Made by a program: the position numbers and the translations under genes. Source: Fagopyrum homotropicum (taxonomy: Eukaryota; Streptophyta; Magnoliopsida; Caryophyllales; Polygonaceae). From it: a DNA stretch of 64,000 nt. Below are positions 13,566 to 24,947 of this stretch, one piece after another. The stretch is from the NCBI GenBank assembly GCA_033239125.1, contig BSWB01000002.1, positions 159,557,909 through 159,621,908 of the forward strand. The letters are read 5' to 3'. The notes below the pieces were generated by a model, which was given only the letters and a program-made list of their open reading frames with translations, was not told where the DNA came from and did no database searches. Positions within the stretch are counted from its first letter, which is position 1, and each line of letters opens with the position of its first letter.

Positions 13566-15770
13566 TTAACAAATTTTGGGTTATTAGGTGGAGAGCCCTT
13601 GGTTAGATCCAAAATTGTTTGAATTCTTTGATTAGATAAGTTCAATTTTTGAAGGTTTTCGTAGCTCGAGTTTGGTTTGTAGGGGTAAATCCTTGTCCAT
13701 TTGGTGGCCGAGGAACATCTGCAATCTTGAGAAATTTTATACCTTTCTTTTATTTCGTTCTTAATAGACCTAACCCAGTAACATAACAACTCAATAATGA
13801 TTATCAATTCGGTCTTTAGGCTTCCTAGAAGTTTCGGAATCAATCTATCATCAAGCAGGCTGAAATACCCTTCGTTACTTAGTTTGATTCCAAGTTTAGT
13901 ACATCCGGGATATGAACCCTTTTTGTCCCTGTTATCACCAAGCAGCACAAGTAAAACTGACTGCAATGCTAATAAGGTTAGAATCCTTTTGTTTTTCTTA
14001 CTTTGGGCCTGAATTTTCCGGCTCAATGTGCTCAAATTATGCAACTTATCATAGATCCATTTAGCAGGAGAAGTAGGTTCGTACCTGGCACAAGTAGGAG
14101 GTTGCAAGCAGGAGTGCAAACAACGGTACTTATATATATAAATAAATACAAAGCAATCTTTACCGTAAGCAGATTTTGTTACATCAACATCATAATTCAG
14201 CATATGTTTTCCAAATTCAGTGCACAATCTGGAATACAGTGGAAGGCAAGTATCAGCATTTGCATAATTTACACAGGCATTTCTAAGTGCCAAATACAGA
14301 TTGTTGGAGCCGTTTTTGAACGTATGGGTATCTAGTCATAGGGTTCCAGCCGTGGTAGTTGGTCAAAGCGGTCTTGCACATCAATAGGGAAAGGCAACAA
14401 TAGCAAGCAAGCCAGAAGAGAGCAACACAGGAGATATTAAACAACATTCTAATAGATAGGAAACATATAACACATAGATGTTCAGTAATACCAGAAGGGA
14501 CATCAATGACAAGTCTTTCCAGCAGGGTCATACAAGCAGTTTCAGCAATAAGAAATTTCCCGGAGGAAATTCTAAGGCATGAAAGTCTAAGCACACACAC
14601 GATTATTTTAGTCATGATAGATGAGGCCAATTTCATAAAGGGAGGCTCAAATACCCTTAACAAAAGATAGCATTTATTTATCATTCTAATATCATTTGGA
14701 GAATCAGATTCTAGGTTTTTTAGCCCCCTTCAGAGTCGAGGTAGCTGTGTCACTAGTGCCTCCTTTCACCTTCCTTTTGCTCGAAGTTGACTTAGACCCC
14801 TCAGTTTTAACTTCCAGCTCCTCCAGTTGCCTATGCATTGTATTGTTAGTGTGAAAGGAATGGAAAGAGACTTCAGAGATCATTATTTCATCATCAATTG
14901 GGGTCGGAACTTTGTGCAGTAGATTTGCCAAGGTTACACCATTTTCACTTGAGCTTACTTTCATTCCAATTCCCTGATCATTAATCATATTCATTGCAAA
15001 CAGCTCATCCTCAGGCAGGGGAATGCCAATTTTTTGCTCTAGGAAGGTGGGTTGCACTAGGACATTACCAAAGATCTCGTTATTATCATCCTTAGGGGGT
15101 TGCCCCTCAGTTGTTTCATCATTGGGGCTCAAGATGACCTTAGGCTCCTTATTCTCACAAGGGCCCAAGGAGCTACTTTTCGAGTTTTGGGAAGAGATAT
15201 CATTGAAGGCAACTGTGATATCAGTGGTCCCCGAGAGATAAGGTTTAACTCCAGTGACAAACACTGGAGTTCTTTTTTTCTTCTTGTGGTTCATCACTGG
15301 TGTTCAGTCAGCATCTTTCTCCTCTTCCTTGCCCTTCCTACTCGTACCAGTTTCCCATTTTTTACCATTCCTGAAAGATTAGCTAGTTTTCTTAGCACTT
15401 ATCATTCTCATGGGGCATTGTTCAAACCCATGGTCCTTCTTAGCACAAAAACCGCAGCCTTTGAAGAAGTCTTCAAACCAGATTTTAAACATTTTGGTCT
15501 TTCCCTCATCATCTAGAATGAGAACTTCTTTCACTTTCTAGTAATTCATCTCAATATCATAATTAATGCAAATGCGGGCATAGTTCACACCCATACCCTT
15601 TTCAGAGAAGGGGTCAAGGCGGATGAATTTGCCAACTTTGTTCACCTCAATGATGGTTCTAATAGCTTCCTTATTAATGTATTCATGAGGAATCATAGGG
15701 ATCCTCACCCATACATCCACTTCTGATATATTTTCAGTAAACACATTAAAGTTGGGCTTCCAGGGACGGA
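13562..15770 (-). pseudogene. LINE ORF1 (DUF4283-like segment, CCHC zinc knuckle), disrupted
   Basis: The segment at 15770-15538 resembles the DUF4283 domain of plant LINE ORF1 (VWVRIPMIPHEYINKEA). A zinc knuckle C-x2-C-x4-H-x4-C (CGFCAKKDHGFEQC) is encoded at about 15457-15417. A polar, Ser/Lys-rich stretch follows (15297-14704, ending in a basic KKPRI tail), then poorly recognisable ORFs at 14684-14283 and 14293-13562. ORF1-type proteins bind element RNA. The last open frame ends in a TGA overlapping the ORF2 ATG. Breaks near 15530, 15300 and 14700 show it is dead. Confidence 0.7.
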
Positions 15771-16251
15771 TGTTCGCTCCAAATGGTGTGTGCAAGCTTT
15801 AAATTTATAACCGAGGAAATATGCTTAAACAAGGATGCGAACCCGTAGTGTACGGATCAATTATAGTAAAAGCAAGAATTTCGGGGTATCGATCTCAGGG
15901 ACTTAGGTGAAACAAAGCAAGTATAGGTTGTATATATTGCAACTAACCACAAAAGCAATTAAAGCAATCAAAAGATGATAATACAGTCAATTAAGGAAAT
16001 ATGCAAATTCTAGGGATTAAAGCATCCAGTTGTGGTTTCAACTCAAGATCTCAAGATAAGCGGACAGAGTTGAGGTTTTGCAAAGGGAAGGTGTTTCTAA
16101 AGTGGAATAGATCACCGGTAAGTCTCACTACTCACTAATCCCAAACCAAAAGCTCCTATCACCGGGTAAGTCTCAAGGCACTAAGGAAAGGAATTATAAT
16201 CTCAAACCAACACACCGACTAAGGGAATAGAATCAACCTTTACCGGGTAAG
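15771..16251 (-). repeat. Left part of an interrupted Athila-like LTR
   Basis: The sequence starts TGTTCGCTCCAAATGG and follows the other LTR copies of this family (16252, 17942, 31949, 36619). It stops at 16251 inside the motif ACCGGGTAAG, where a second element of the same family is inserted. The same LTR resumes at 19945 after the duplicated GTAAG. This outer copy is a fragment inserted in, or joined to, the LINE. Confidence 0.85.
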
Positions 16252-17918
16252 TGTTCGCTCCAAATGGTGTGTGCAAGCTTTAAATTTATAACCCAAGATG
16301 TATGCTTAAAACAAGGATGCGAACCCGCAATGTACGGGTCAATCGTAGTAAAAGCAAGAATTTCGGGGTGTCGATCTCAGGACTTAGGTGAAACAAAGCA
16401 AGTATAGGTTGTCAATGCTACTAATAACCACAAAAGCGATTAAAACAATCAAATATGATAATGTAGTCAATTAAAGAAAATATGCAAATTCTAGGGATTA
16501 AAGCATCTAATTGTGGTTTCAACTCAAGATCTCAAGATAAGCGGACACGCTGAGATTTTGCAAAGGGAAGGTGTTTCCAAAGTGGAATAGATCACCGGGT
16601 AAGTCTCACTACTCACAATCCCAAACCAAAGAACCTATCACCGGGTAAGTCTCAAGGTACTAAGGAAAAGAACTATAATCTCAAACCAACAAACCAACTT
16701 AGGGAATAGAATCAACCTTTACCGGGTAAGTCTCAGGCTAACTCACAAAGATGGAATGAAGGCACACTCAAACCCCAATAAAGGATAAACCTTTATTACC
16801 TACACTTATGATCATGGTAAACAAACAAAGGAATTACCGGGTAAGTCTCATCCTAGGCTTGCATTGAACCAGGAAAGGTGTAATAAGGATAGGATTTGGC
16901 AAACTCTAACACTTAACTCTCAGTACGGATCAGAAAGGTCACCTTGGTCAATCAAGTTCCACCCCGGCCGAGATGTTCATCGACTGAACGAGGTGTTCTA
17001 AGGTTAAGGATAAAGACTCGAGCTTTCAGGGTCCTACTGGAATTTAAGATTATTCTATCATTGATTTTCCCACAACCTTCAGCCAATCACCTTAGAATCG
17101 CACAAAGAAATTAGCCACTCATCATCATGAAAGCAATAATCAAATATATGGGAAGAGAATGAATATTTGAACACAAAAACCTTAAAAACAAGGCTTCAAT
17201 AACTGAATCAAATAAGCAACTCAGCGTTTCTTGGATCACAAATCCAACAAGATAGTCAACAAGAAGGGAATCTAAGAAAGTCTTACAAAACCCTTCACAA
17301 AAGCTATAATAAGCTATCAATCCTTCCTAGATTGATCTTCAATCTTCCTTCCTTCAAAACTCTGGAAAAAATCCCTTAATTGCTGGATGCTATCAGCCCT
17401 CTAAACATGGTTGATCCGAAGATGGTTGAATTGTAGAAAATCCAACCCTTTATATAGGAGAATTATCTTCCAAAGATAAAATATCTTAAAAAGATAATTT
17501 CCTATTAAATATATCCATATCTACTAAAATAAATATCTTCCTAAGATAGTTTTATAGGAAATATCTTAAAAGATAATTTCCTATAAAATATATCCATATC
17601 TTCTAAAATAAATATCTTCCTAAGATAATAATATCTTAAAAAGATAATTTCCTAATAAAATATATCCATATCTCCTAAAATAGATCTCCTAAATATATGA
17701 TCTTTCTACCAGAAATCCAGCCCAAAAATATAAGATCTCTCCTTCCAAAAATAAAAGATCTCAGCCAAATAAAATATATCTCGCCGCGTCAGGGTATTCG
17801 CGTCGGTCCAGCCTGTCTTGAAAATCACCTCGGTCGAGAACACTCAAGTAGAATGGTTAATAGCAACAAGGGCAATAGCCCCAAAAGACAACCGAAACCG
17901 GCTTGGTCTAGACCAAGT

Positions 17919-17935
17919 CCCCGGCAACAGCGCTA
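17919..17935 (-). promoter_or_regulatory. Primer-binding site remnant (tRNA-Asp type)
   Basis: On the plus strand CCCCGGCAACAGCGCTA matches the 3' end of plant tRNA-Asp, with two changes compared with the intact element at 36596-36612. It lies 6 bases from the LTR end at 17942. This fixes the element orientation as minus and supports an Athila-type assignment. Confidence 0.75.
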
Positions 17936-17941
17936 AAAACT

Positions 17942-19944
17942 TGCTCGCTCCAAATGGTGTGTGCAAGCTTTAAATTTATAACTCAAGATGTATGCTTAAA
18001 ACAAGGATGCGAACCCGCAGTGTACGGGTCAATCGTATTAAAAACAAGAATTCCGGGGTGTCGATATCAGGGACTTAGGTGAAACAAAGCAAGTATAGGT
18101 TGTCAATGCTACTAATAACCACAAAAGCGATTAAAACAATCAAAGATGATAATGTAGTCAATTAAAGGAAATATGCAAATTCTAGGGATTAAAGCATCTA
18201 GTTGTGGTTCCAACTCAAGATCTCAAGATAAGCGGACAAGCTGAGATTTTGCAAAGGGAAGATGTTTCTAAAGTGGAATAGATCACCGGTAAGTCTCACT
18301 ACTCACAATCCCAAACCAAAGAACCTATCACCGGGTAAGTCTCAAGGTACTAAGGAAAAGAACTATAATCTCAAACCAACAAACCAACTTAGGGAATAGA
18401 ATAAACCTTTATCAGGTAAGTCTCAAGCTAACTCACAAAGATGGAATGAAGGCACACTCAAACCCCAATAAAGGATAAACCTTTATTACCTACACTTTTG
18501 ATCATGGGTAAACAAACAAAGAAATTACCGGGTAAGTCTCATCCTAGGCTTGCATTGAACCAGGAAAGGTGTAATAAGGATAGGATTTGACAAACTCTAA
18601 CACTTCACTCTCAGTACGGATCAGAAAGGTCACCTCGGTCAGTCAAGTTCCACCCCGGCCGAGATGTTCATCGACTGAACGAGGTGTTCTAAGGTTAAGG
18701 ATAAAGACTCGAGCTTTCAAGGTCCTATTGGAATTTAAGATTATTCTATCATTGATTTCCCCACAACCTTCAACCAATCACCCTAGAATCGCACAAAGAA
18801 ATTAACCACTCATCATCATGAAAGCAATAATCAAATATATGGGAAGAGAATGAATATTTGAACACAAAAACCTTAAAAATAAGGCTTCAATAACTGAATC
18901 AAATAAGCAACTCAGCGTTCCTTGGATCACAAATCCAACAAGACAGTCAACAAGAAGGGAACCTAAGAAAGTCTTACAAAATCCTTCACAAAAGCTATAA
19001 TAAGCTATCAATCCTTCCTAGATTGATCTTCAATCTTCCTTCCTTCAAAACTCTGAAAAAAAGTCTCTTAATTGTTGGATGCTATCAACCCTCTAAGCAT
19101 GGTTGATCCGAAGATGGTTGAATTGTAGAAAATCCAACCCTTTATATAGGAAAATTATCTTCCAAAGATAAAATATTTTAAAAAGATAATTTCCTATTAA
19201 ATATATCCATATCTCCTAAAATAAATATCTTTCTAATATAATTTTATAGGAAATATCTCAAAAGATAATTTCCTATAAAATATATCCATATCTCCTAAAA
19301 TAAATATCTTCCTAAGATAATAATATCTTAAAAATATAATTTCCTAATAAAATATATCCATATCTCCTAAAATAAATCTCCTAAATATATGATCTTCCTT
19401 CTAGAAATCCAGCCCAAAAATATAAGATCTCTCCTTCCAAAAATAAAAGATCTCAGCCAAATAAAATATATCTCGCCGTGTCAGGGTATTTGCCTCGGTC
19501 CAACCTGTCTTGAAAATCACCTCGGTCGAGGTGGCACTGAAGAACACCTCGGTCTAGGTGATCCTGAAGAACACCTCGGTCTAGGTGATCCTGAAGAACA
19601 CCTCGGTCTAGGTGATCCTGAAGCCGACCTAGGTGAATCTCAACTGCGTGTAAATCTCTCTAATCTGGTACAAAACCAATCTTCTTCATCATTTCCATGC
19701 TTCCTGAGTTCTTCCTTAAGCTCCAAAATGTAGCTCCAATGACTCCTTAGCTCCTTTAGCTCCATTTTTAGTCCAAAATGTGCCATTTTACCTACGATTA
19801 CAACGAAGCTTGGTGTAGACCTCGATTCCCGCAAAGGTAGATGAAACGACGATATAATCACATAATATACATTCAACCATGCAGATTATTGAAGATAAAA
19901 CGTCTAAACAGGTCCTAAATTATAGACTATAATTCATGCTATCA
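17942..19944 (-). repeat. 5' LTR of the internally deleted Athila-like element
   Basis: A 2003-bp LTR running from TGCTCGCTCC to GCTATCA on the plus strand. It is longer than the 1727-bp LTRs at 31949 and 36619 partly because of a tandem array at about 19515-19640, where CACCTCGGTCTAGGTG followed by ATCCTGAAGAA recurs three to four times. An ORF at 18802-19011 (and its partner at 17111-17320) is LTR sequence, not a gene. Confidence 0.85.
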
Positions 19945-20440
19945 GTAAGTCTCAGGCTAACTCACAAAGATGGAATGAAGGCACACTCAAACCCCAATAA
20001 AGTATAAACCTTTATTGCCTACACTTATGATCTTGGGTAAACAAACTAAGGAATTATCGGGTAAGTCTCATCTTAAGCCTGCATTGAACCAGGAAATGTA
20101 TAATAAGAATAGGATTCGGCAAACTCTAACACTTAACTCTCAGTTACGGATCAGATAAGTCACCTCAGTCAGTCAAATTCCACCCCGGCCGAGATGTTCA
20201 TCGACTGAACAAAATGTTCTAGGGTTAAGGATAAAGACTCGAGCTTTCAGGGTCCTACTAGGATTTAAGATTATTCTATCATTGTTTTTTCCACAACCTT
20301 CAGCTAATCACCCTAGAAACGCACAAGAAAATTAGCCACTCATCATCATAGAAGCAATAATCAAATATACGGGAAGAGAATGAATATTTGAACACAAAAA
20401 CCTTAAGAACAAGGCTTCAATAACTGAATCAAATATCAAA
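19945..20440 (-). repeat. Right part of the interrupted outer LTR
   Basis: After the duplicated GTAAG the sequence continues the LTR broken off at 16251 (CTCAGGCTAACTCACAAAG). It stops near 20440, well short of the LTR end seen in other copies, where it joins Tekay-like LTR sequence beginning CAAAACTCAATATAAAACC. The junction is probably a deletion or illegitimate recombination. Confidence 0.75.
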
Positions 20441-22030
20441 ACTCAATATAAAACCAAAGGTTTAAACAAAAGAACGTAAAAGACCCGCAGCCAAGTTCAA
20501 AACAAGGGAAAGACAACAACATAAACATAAACCCGATCCCGTCCGATAATGTACGGGAACCCCGGCTGTCCACACCATCCGGATCACTTAGTAGTACCTA
20601 TATCTTACAAGGTATCTACACATCGGTATAAACCGTTAGCTAATATTCTAGATATGAGAAAGGTAATAAAGGCACAAACCCACATAAGGTAAAGTAAAAC
20701 ACATAAACATGCTCACACTCATCCGGTTATTATCTTTGATTATGTTATCCATTTACTAATTCAACTTATGTTGTCACACGAGAATCACTAGGATCTCGCC
20801 TCTGTCCCCTTTCACCAACATGAATAGAACGGATGCATCCCTCTATCACCTGTTGGACAGGTCGCAAGAGCACCTCCCAGTTTCCCCATTCTGAACTGGA
20901 CAACCAGTCACCGCCCGATTATAATACACTTGGGTCAATTAAGGTTATAAAGGTCAATCTAGCTAGTCCGGTTATCAGTTATATCAATAAACAACAACAC
21001 AACAAGCCAAAACAATCAATCTAATATACGAAATGCAGCTAAGTAAGTCCAAGGGACTTACCTCACTCGAAGGTAATCTTAAAAGCTCAAAAAATAACAC
21101 AAATAACCTCAGGAAAGAAGAACGGAAATCCTGTTCACACAAAGCATCACGAATCAGGAACCGAAACGATTGCTAGAAGTCTATAACTTCTAGTCTCAAT
21201 GATCTCTAAGAGATCTCCACAAGCTAAGGTCTCAACCTTAGTCTTACAGAACACTCAAGGGAAAAAGACATCAACAACAACCAAGGAAAGGAAGGAGGAA
21301 AGCAAGGAAGGAAGCAACTCACCAAAGACGAGAGCTACTGTAGAGGAAACCGCAGGGGCGGCTGGACAAGACGCAGGGGCGGCACAATAGAGGCGCAGGG
21401 GGCGGTTTTCGGTGTAGAACCGATGTCGACTTCTTCGACAGCAAGGAATACAACAAGGGTCAACAAGGCTCGATTCCTTGATCCAAACACGTCAAGACTC
21501 AACCAAGGGAGTCTGAGAACAATAACGAATCATAACGGAACGATCCACAAGAATCAAGACTCAAACTTGATCCTTAGAGAAGAAGAAAAGAGAAGAACGA
21601 AGAAGGAAACGAAACATAAGAGAAAGGCATGCAACAACTCATGAACGCGATGAAGAACTCAAAGAAAGAGACTTACACGTTCAATAAGGGAAGGAGGGAA
21701 GCAAAGTTGCAGCTTCAGGGTTGAAGAACGATGTATGCAAGAAACGGGAAAAAGAAGAGAAGACGAGATTTTATAGGAAAGGGATGAAAAGATAGAAGGA
21801 AAGACGTTATAGGGTCAGGAAGAAGATAAGGAAGCCGACTCATAAGATAAAAGATCGGATCTTCTATTTATGGAAAGAAAATAAAACGAACGAAAACAAA
21901 TCGGGCGCGATGTGGGGCAAAACCGCAGGGACGGCTCCCTGTCACCGCGGGGGCGGTGACAGGCACAACTTGTCGCTGGAGTGGCCGCTATCACCGCAGG
22001 GGCTATGACAGCTAAAAACTGGCGGCTACA

Positions 22031-22031
<1 letters not shown>
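20437..22031 (-). repeat. Tekay-like LTR fragment
   Basis: The sequence aligns by eye with 40897-42336: shared blocks include ACCCGCAGCC-type text, AATGTACGGG, CCGTTAGCTAATATTCTAG, TTATTATCTTT, and a purine-rich then GC-rich tail with CGCAGGGGCGG repeats. The first about 100 bases of the LTR are missing. It ends at an AT microsatellite. Orientation is taken from the related copy next to the chromodomain. ORFs at 20833, 21199 and 21423 lie in this LTR and are not genes. Confidence 0.75.

Positions 22032-22035
<4 letters not shown>

Positions 22036-22079
<44 letters not shown>
22036..22079. repeat. (TA)n microsatellite
   Basis: An uninterrupted AT dinucleotide run at the end of the Tekay-like LTR fragment. 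Confidence 0.95.
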
Positions 22080-22083
<4 letters not shown>

Positions 22084-22786
22084 TATATAATACATAAAAT
22101 AATTTTATACTACATAAATTATTTTTTTTAATTTCATAATTTAGTGTTATTTATAAACATTTTATATCATATATATTACTAATATTTATTTATAAACATT
22201 TTGATTAAAACATATATAAATATAACTAAAAATAAAAATAAATATAAATATAAATTTTTGCTAAAATATGTCAAAAATATAAAAATACAATACAAAATAA
22301 ACATAAATTAAAAATACATCAATTGGGTTACAAAAAAAATTAAACAAACTAAATATTGCATTGATGTGGAACGTTACTTTTAAAAGCTTTAAGGCAAAAA
22401 ATTATTTATTTAATACCCAAGAACATGTTATCCTACAGAATGAAAATGTATAGAATCTTGTGCATTTTTTCTCTCTTTCCTATGTGGCAATAAGATCACT
22501 TGGTAAGATCAACCAATGTGATTTCTCTAAAAGATGTGAATGTTCTTACGAATGGTATAAATTATTTTTATCGTATCGATTTTATTTTTGCTTCGGTCAC
22601 AAAAATCAAAATATTCGATGAAAAGTCTGACAAGATGTGTCTTCGGATATTATTTATGGATCGGTTCTACACGTAAAGCACATATTGCATATTTGAAGTT
22701 GTTGCTTTTGTTTTTTGATGGACTATTGCATTTTTTATTGACTAACATGAAAGTTTTATGTAATTCTCAAGTTGAACATGTTTGTT
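22080..22786. other. AT-rich stretch without a recognisable gene
   Basis: Low-complexity AT-rich DNA. The short plus-strand ORF at 22588-22794 has no known-protein features. It leads into the 3' side of the truncated lectin receptor gene. Confidence 0.5.
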
Positions 22787-23842
22787 TCAATTGACATGTC
22801 TCTCTTTTGTTTTCGAATGTTGTAATTTGATCCTAGGCAAGCTCAAGAACTCCTCACCGCACTGACCGTTGGTTTTCTTTGAACACCCACCAGAGAAGTC
22901 TTTGGATTCCCACTTATCTGGATCACTGGGGTAATAACCAGGCAAACACTTGCATCTAAAGTCGTTGTGTGAATCACAGACTCCGTGAATTCCACAGGTG
23001 TCGGAGAAATCACACTGATCTTGAGGAGCTATCCAGATCATAGACCAATTCCCACTCTTCTGATCAAGCTTCCATAGCTGAACACTCCCAGTTAAACTAA
23101 TAATCAACCTCAGCACCGGCGAACCTGCTTTCATATTGTTGGAGAACAAGGCAGTTAAGGCGGGAGGAAGAGATGAAAGCCTACTGTCCCAGTAGGGTGT
23201 TTTGGAGTTGGAACTATGTGATAAATTATACATCAATAAGACAAGTGTTGCCATGTTTTTCTGATTTTGGAACAAGTAGTTGCCGTGAGCCGGATCATCA
23301 TCGCTTTTCCAAGATGTTAAATGGATGATATTCATCCCAAGAAGAAAGGTATCAGTTGGTTCATCAAAGCTCTGCCATAAGACTCCTCCCCTGCCGCCTC
23401 TGTCAAATAATATCAAGTTTCCGTCGTCGAAAAGCTCAAGGTAAGGAAACGATGGCTTTGAGGTCGTTGAGTATTTAGCGAGCCAGTAAGATTGATGATT
23501 GGAATCCAACACCATTGCCTTTCCATTCTCTCTTAAAACAAGGGAGCAATTGTGGCCGAGTCGAGAAGGTATGGGGTTGTCCCTGTTGGCAACCCACACA
23601 ATCACCTTCTCTTGTGAGCTTGAAGAAGTGTACCATGTCCCCAGATACATGTTCTTCCCGCGAACAAAGAACCCCGTTGTACAGTTTCCTCCATTGGAGG
23701 TTAGATTTCTGCCGGTGCTCATGCTTGAATTGTTTTCTAGTATGGAGGAGGAACTTGAAATTATATTCCTTGAATGCCGATGCTTGGGCTTATAAAAGGA
23801 GTGGTTGATAATTGACACAAAATCAAGCCTGAGCCTAACCAT
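22787..23842 (-). pseudogene. G-type lectin S-receptor-like kinase, ectodomain-only truncated copy
   Basis: An unbroken 351-codon frame carries the bulb-type lectin domain (LGTWYTSSS, VIVWVANRDNPI, LELFDDGNLIL, LWQSFDEPTDTFLLGM), the S-locus glycoprotein region (YWDSRL) and an EGF-like cysteine cluster (DQCDFSDTCGIHGVCD, CKCLPGYYP, FSGGC). The frame stops just where the PAN/apple domain should start (EEFLSLPRIKL). No transmembrane segment or kinase domain lies downstream on this strand. No clear signal peptide is seen at the first Met. Full-length members are about 800 residues and sit in the plasma membrane. This is most likely a truncated pseudogene; a short secreted lectin is possible if an upstream exon supplies a signal peptide. 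Confidence 0.8.
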
Positions 23843-24667
23843 GATAACTCAAAATCTCATGAAGCCTCACTTTAGATGATACAAAACTCGGCTTTGCTGT
23901 GTGTTTTTTTTCAAATAACAAATCCAAAGACTAGTACAGTAAGTCAAGCAATAATTGGGCATCCGATATGATGCAATTGTTAAATTTTCCACTTAGTTTG
24001 GACCTACAACTCTCTGTTCCTCGATCGATCAAGTTTTCCTTACGTGATGTAAACCATATGTGATGTGTTGTTTTGTTTTGTGCATTAAAAAGCGAGAGTG
24101 ACTAGTTTCTACCAGTTTGGACCCTCACATGCTACTAACTACTGAATAGTTTGGACCTACAACTCTCTGTTCCTCGATCGATCAATCTATCACTTTTATA
24201 ATTTTATGATATAAATTATATTTATTTCTCTCCAATGGCTACCAAAGCAGAGCCCACAAGATACTTAAAATCGCGAAATAAGCTTGCTTTACTTGCGTGA
24301 CTATAATGCTCACTAGTCTCTGCTTTAATCACTGTTAGGAACCAGTTTCTCTATGATGGCTTTCAAAGCAGGAGCACTAACGGTAGACTTTTGATCAGCA
24401 AAGTAAGAACTACCTTCTTCGGCTGCCCTACAAAGCTGGGGATCCAAAGGCACCTTACCCCCATTTCTTGATGAAACATAGAAGATATAAGAACAATATA
24501 TAACTTGTTACAGGATTTGCATTGCCTCTTTCTTTCTTTCTCTTTTTCTTGTATCAAGAAAGAGTTAGGCCACCTGAGTATTACAAACTTTACAGTTAGT
24601 TGATGCTCAATAGTATACCCAAATATTCCAAGCCATTGTCTTCAGCTGTTTTTGAATCAGGCGGTTC
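23843..24667. other. Non-coding stretch with a 38-bp direct repeat
   Basis: No convincing gene. A direct repeat of 38 bp, starting AGTTTGGACCTACAAC and ending CGATCGATCAA, occurs at 23995-24032 and 24148-24185. A minus-strand reading near 24360-24480 (RNGGKVPLDPQLCRAAEEG) looks protein-like but was not identified. Confidence 0.5.
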
Positions 24668-24947
24668 AACCTTTCTGTTGCATTTTATGTCAGAAATTCA
24701 TCACACAAACCTGGATTTCCGAGATAAGAGTTGTCTAAGAATGTATTGATCTGTTTGGCTATCGGCACAGGTCCAACTAAACAGTTTTCAGTGACATTAA
24801 AGTACTCGAGAGAGTTTAGATTTACCAACTGACTAGGAATCTGCCCGACAAGTCTAATGATTCCAAGAGAGTCAAATTAGCAAAGGAATGTGGGATATTA
24901 TCGGTGAAGTTGTTGTGAGCAAGATTTAGCCATCTCATGGAGAGAAG
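24668..24947 (-). pseudogene. Receptor-like protein (RLP) fragment 1: last leucine-rich repeats
   Basis: On the minus strand the readable pieces are LNLAHNNFTDNIPHSFANLT, QIPSQLVNLNSLEYFNV and NSYLGNPGLCDEFLT, the end of the LRR domain of Cf/Ve-type receptor-like proteins. A deletion in the middle LRR breaks the frame. It abuts, head to head, a plus-strand RLP fragment starting at 24948. Such proteins are cell-surface immune or developmental receptors without a kinase; this piece cannot be functional. Confidence 0.75.

Larger units (their letters stand above)
9356..15770 (-). mobile_element. LINE, nearly full length, frame-broken
   Basis: Reading leftward: ORF1 with a DUF4283-like segment and CCHC zinc knuckle, then ORF2 with AP endonuclease, reverse transcriptase, zf-RVT region and RNase H. 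The 3' end is marked by a run of T on the plus strand at about 9356-9381, i.e. an A-rich tail in the element's sense. The 5' end is cut at 15770, where an LTR element begins with TGTTCGCTCC; the apparent Met of the last ORF1 piece lies inside that LTR. At about 6.4 kb this is close to the length of plant L1-type elements. Confidence 0.88.
16252..19944 (-). mobile_element. Athila-like LTR element, internally deleted, inserted in another LTR of its family
   Basis: It is bounded by TG (16252) and CA (19944) and flanked by the 5-bp direct repeat GTAAG (16247-16251 and 19945-19949). The parts are a truncated 3' LTR (16252 to about 17831), about 110 bp of internal sequence with the primer-binding site, and a full 5' LTR (17942-19944, 2003 bp). 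The orientation is minus, because the primer-binding site lies beside the right-hand LTR. The deletion joins the CTCGGTCGAG motif in the left LTR to leader sequence next to the primer-binding site, removing the end of that LTR and nearly all the coding interior. Confidence 0.88.

Noticed and set aside
24363..24557. 64-codon minus ORF between receptor pseudogenes
   Set aside because: Its own frame is unlike any protein. Another frame looks protein-like but I could not name it.
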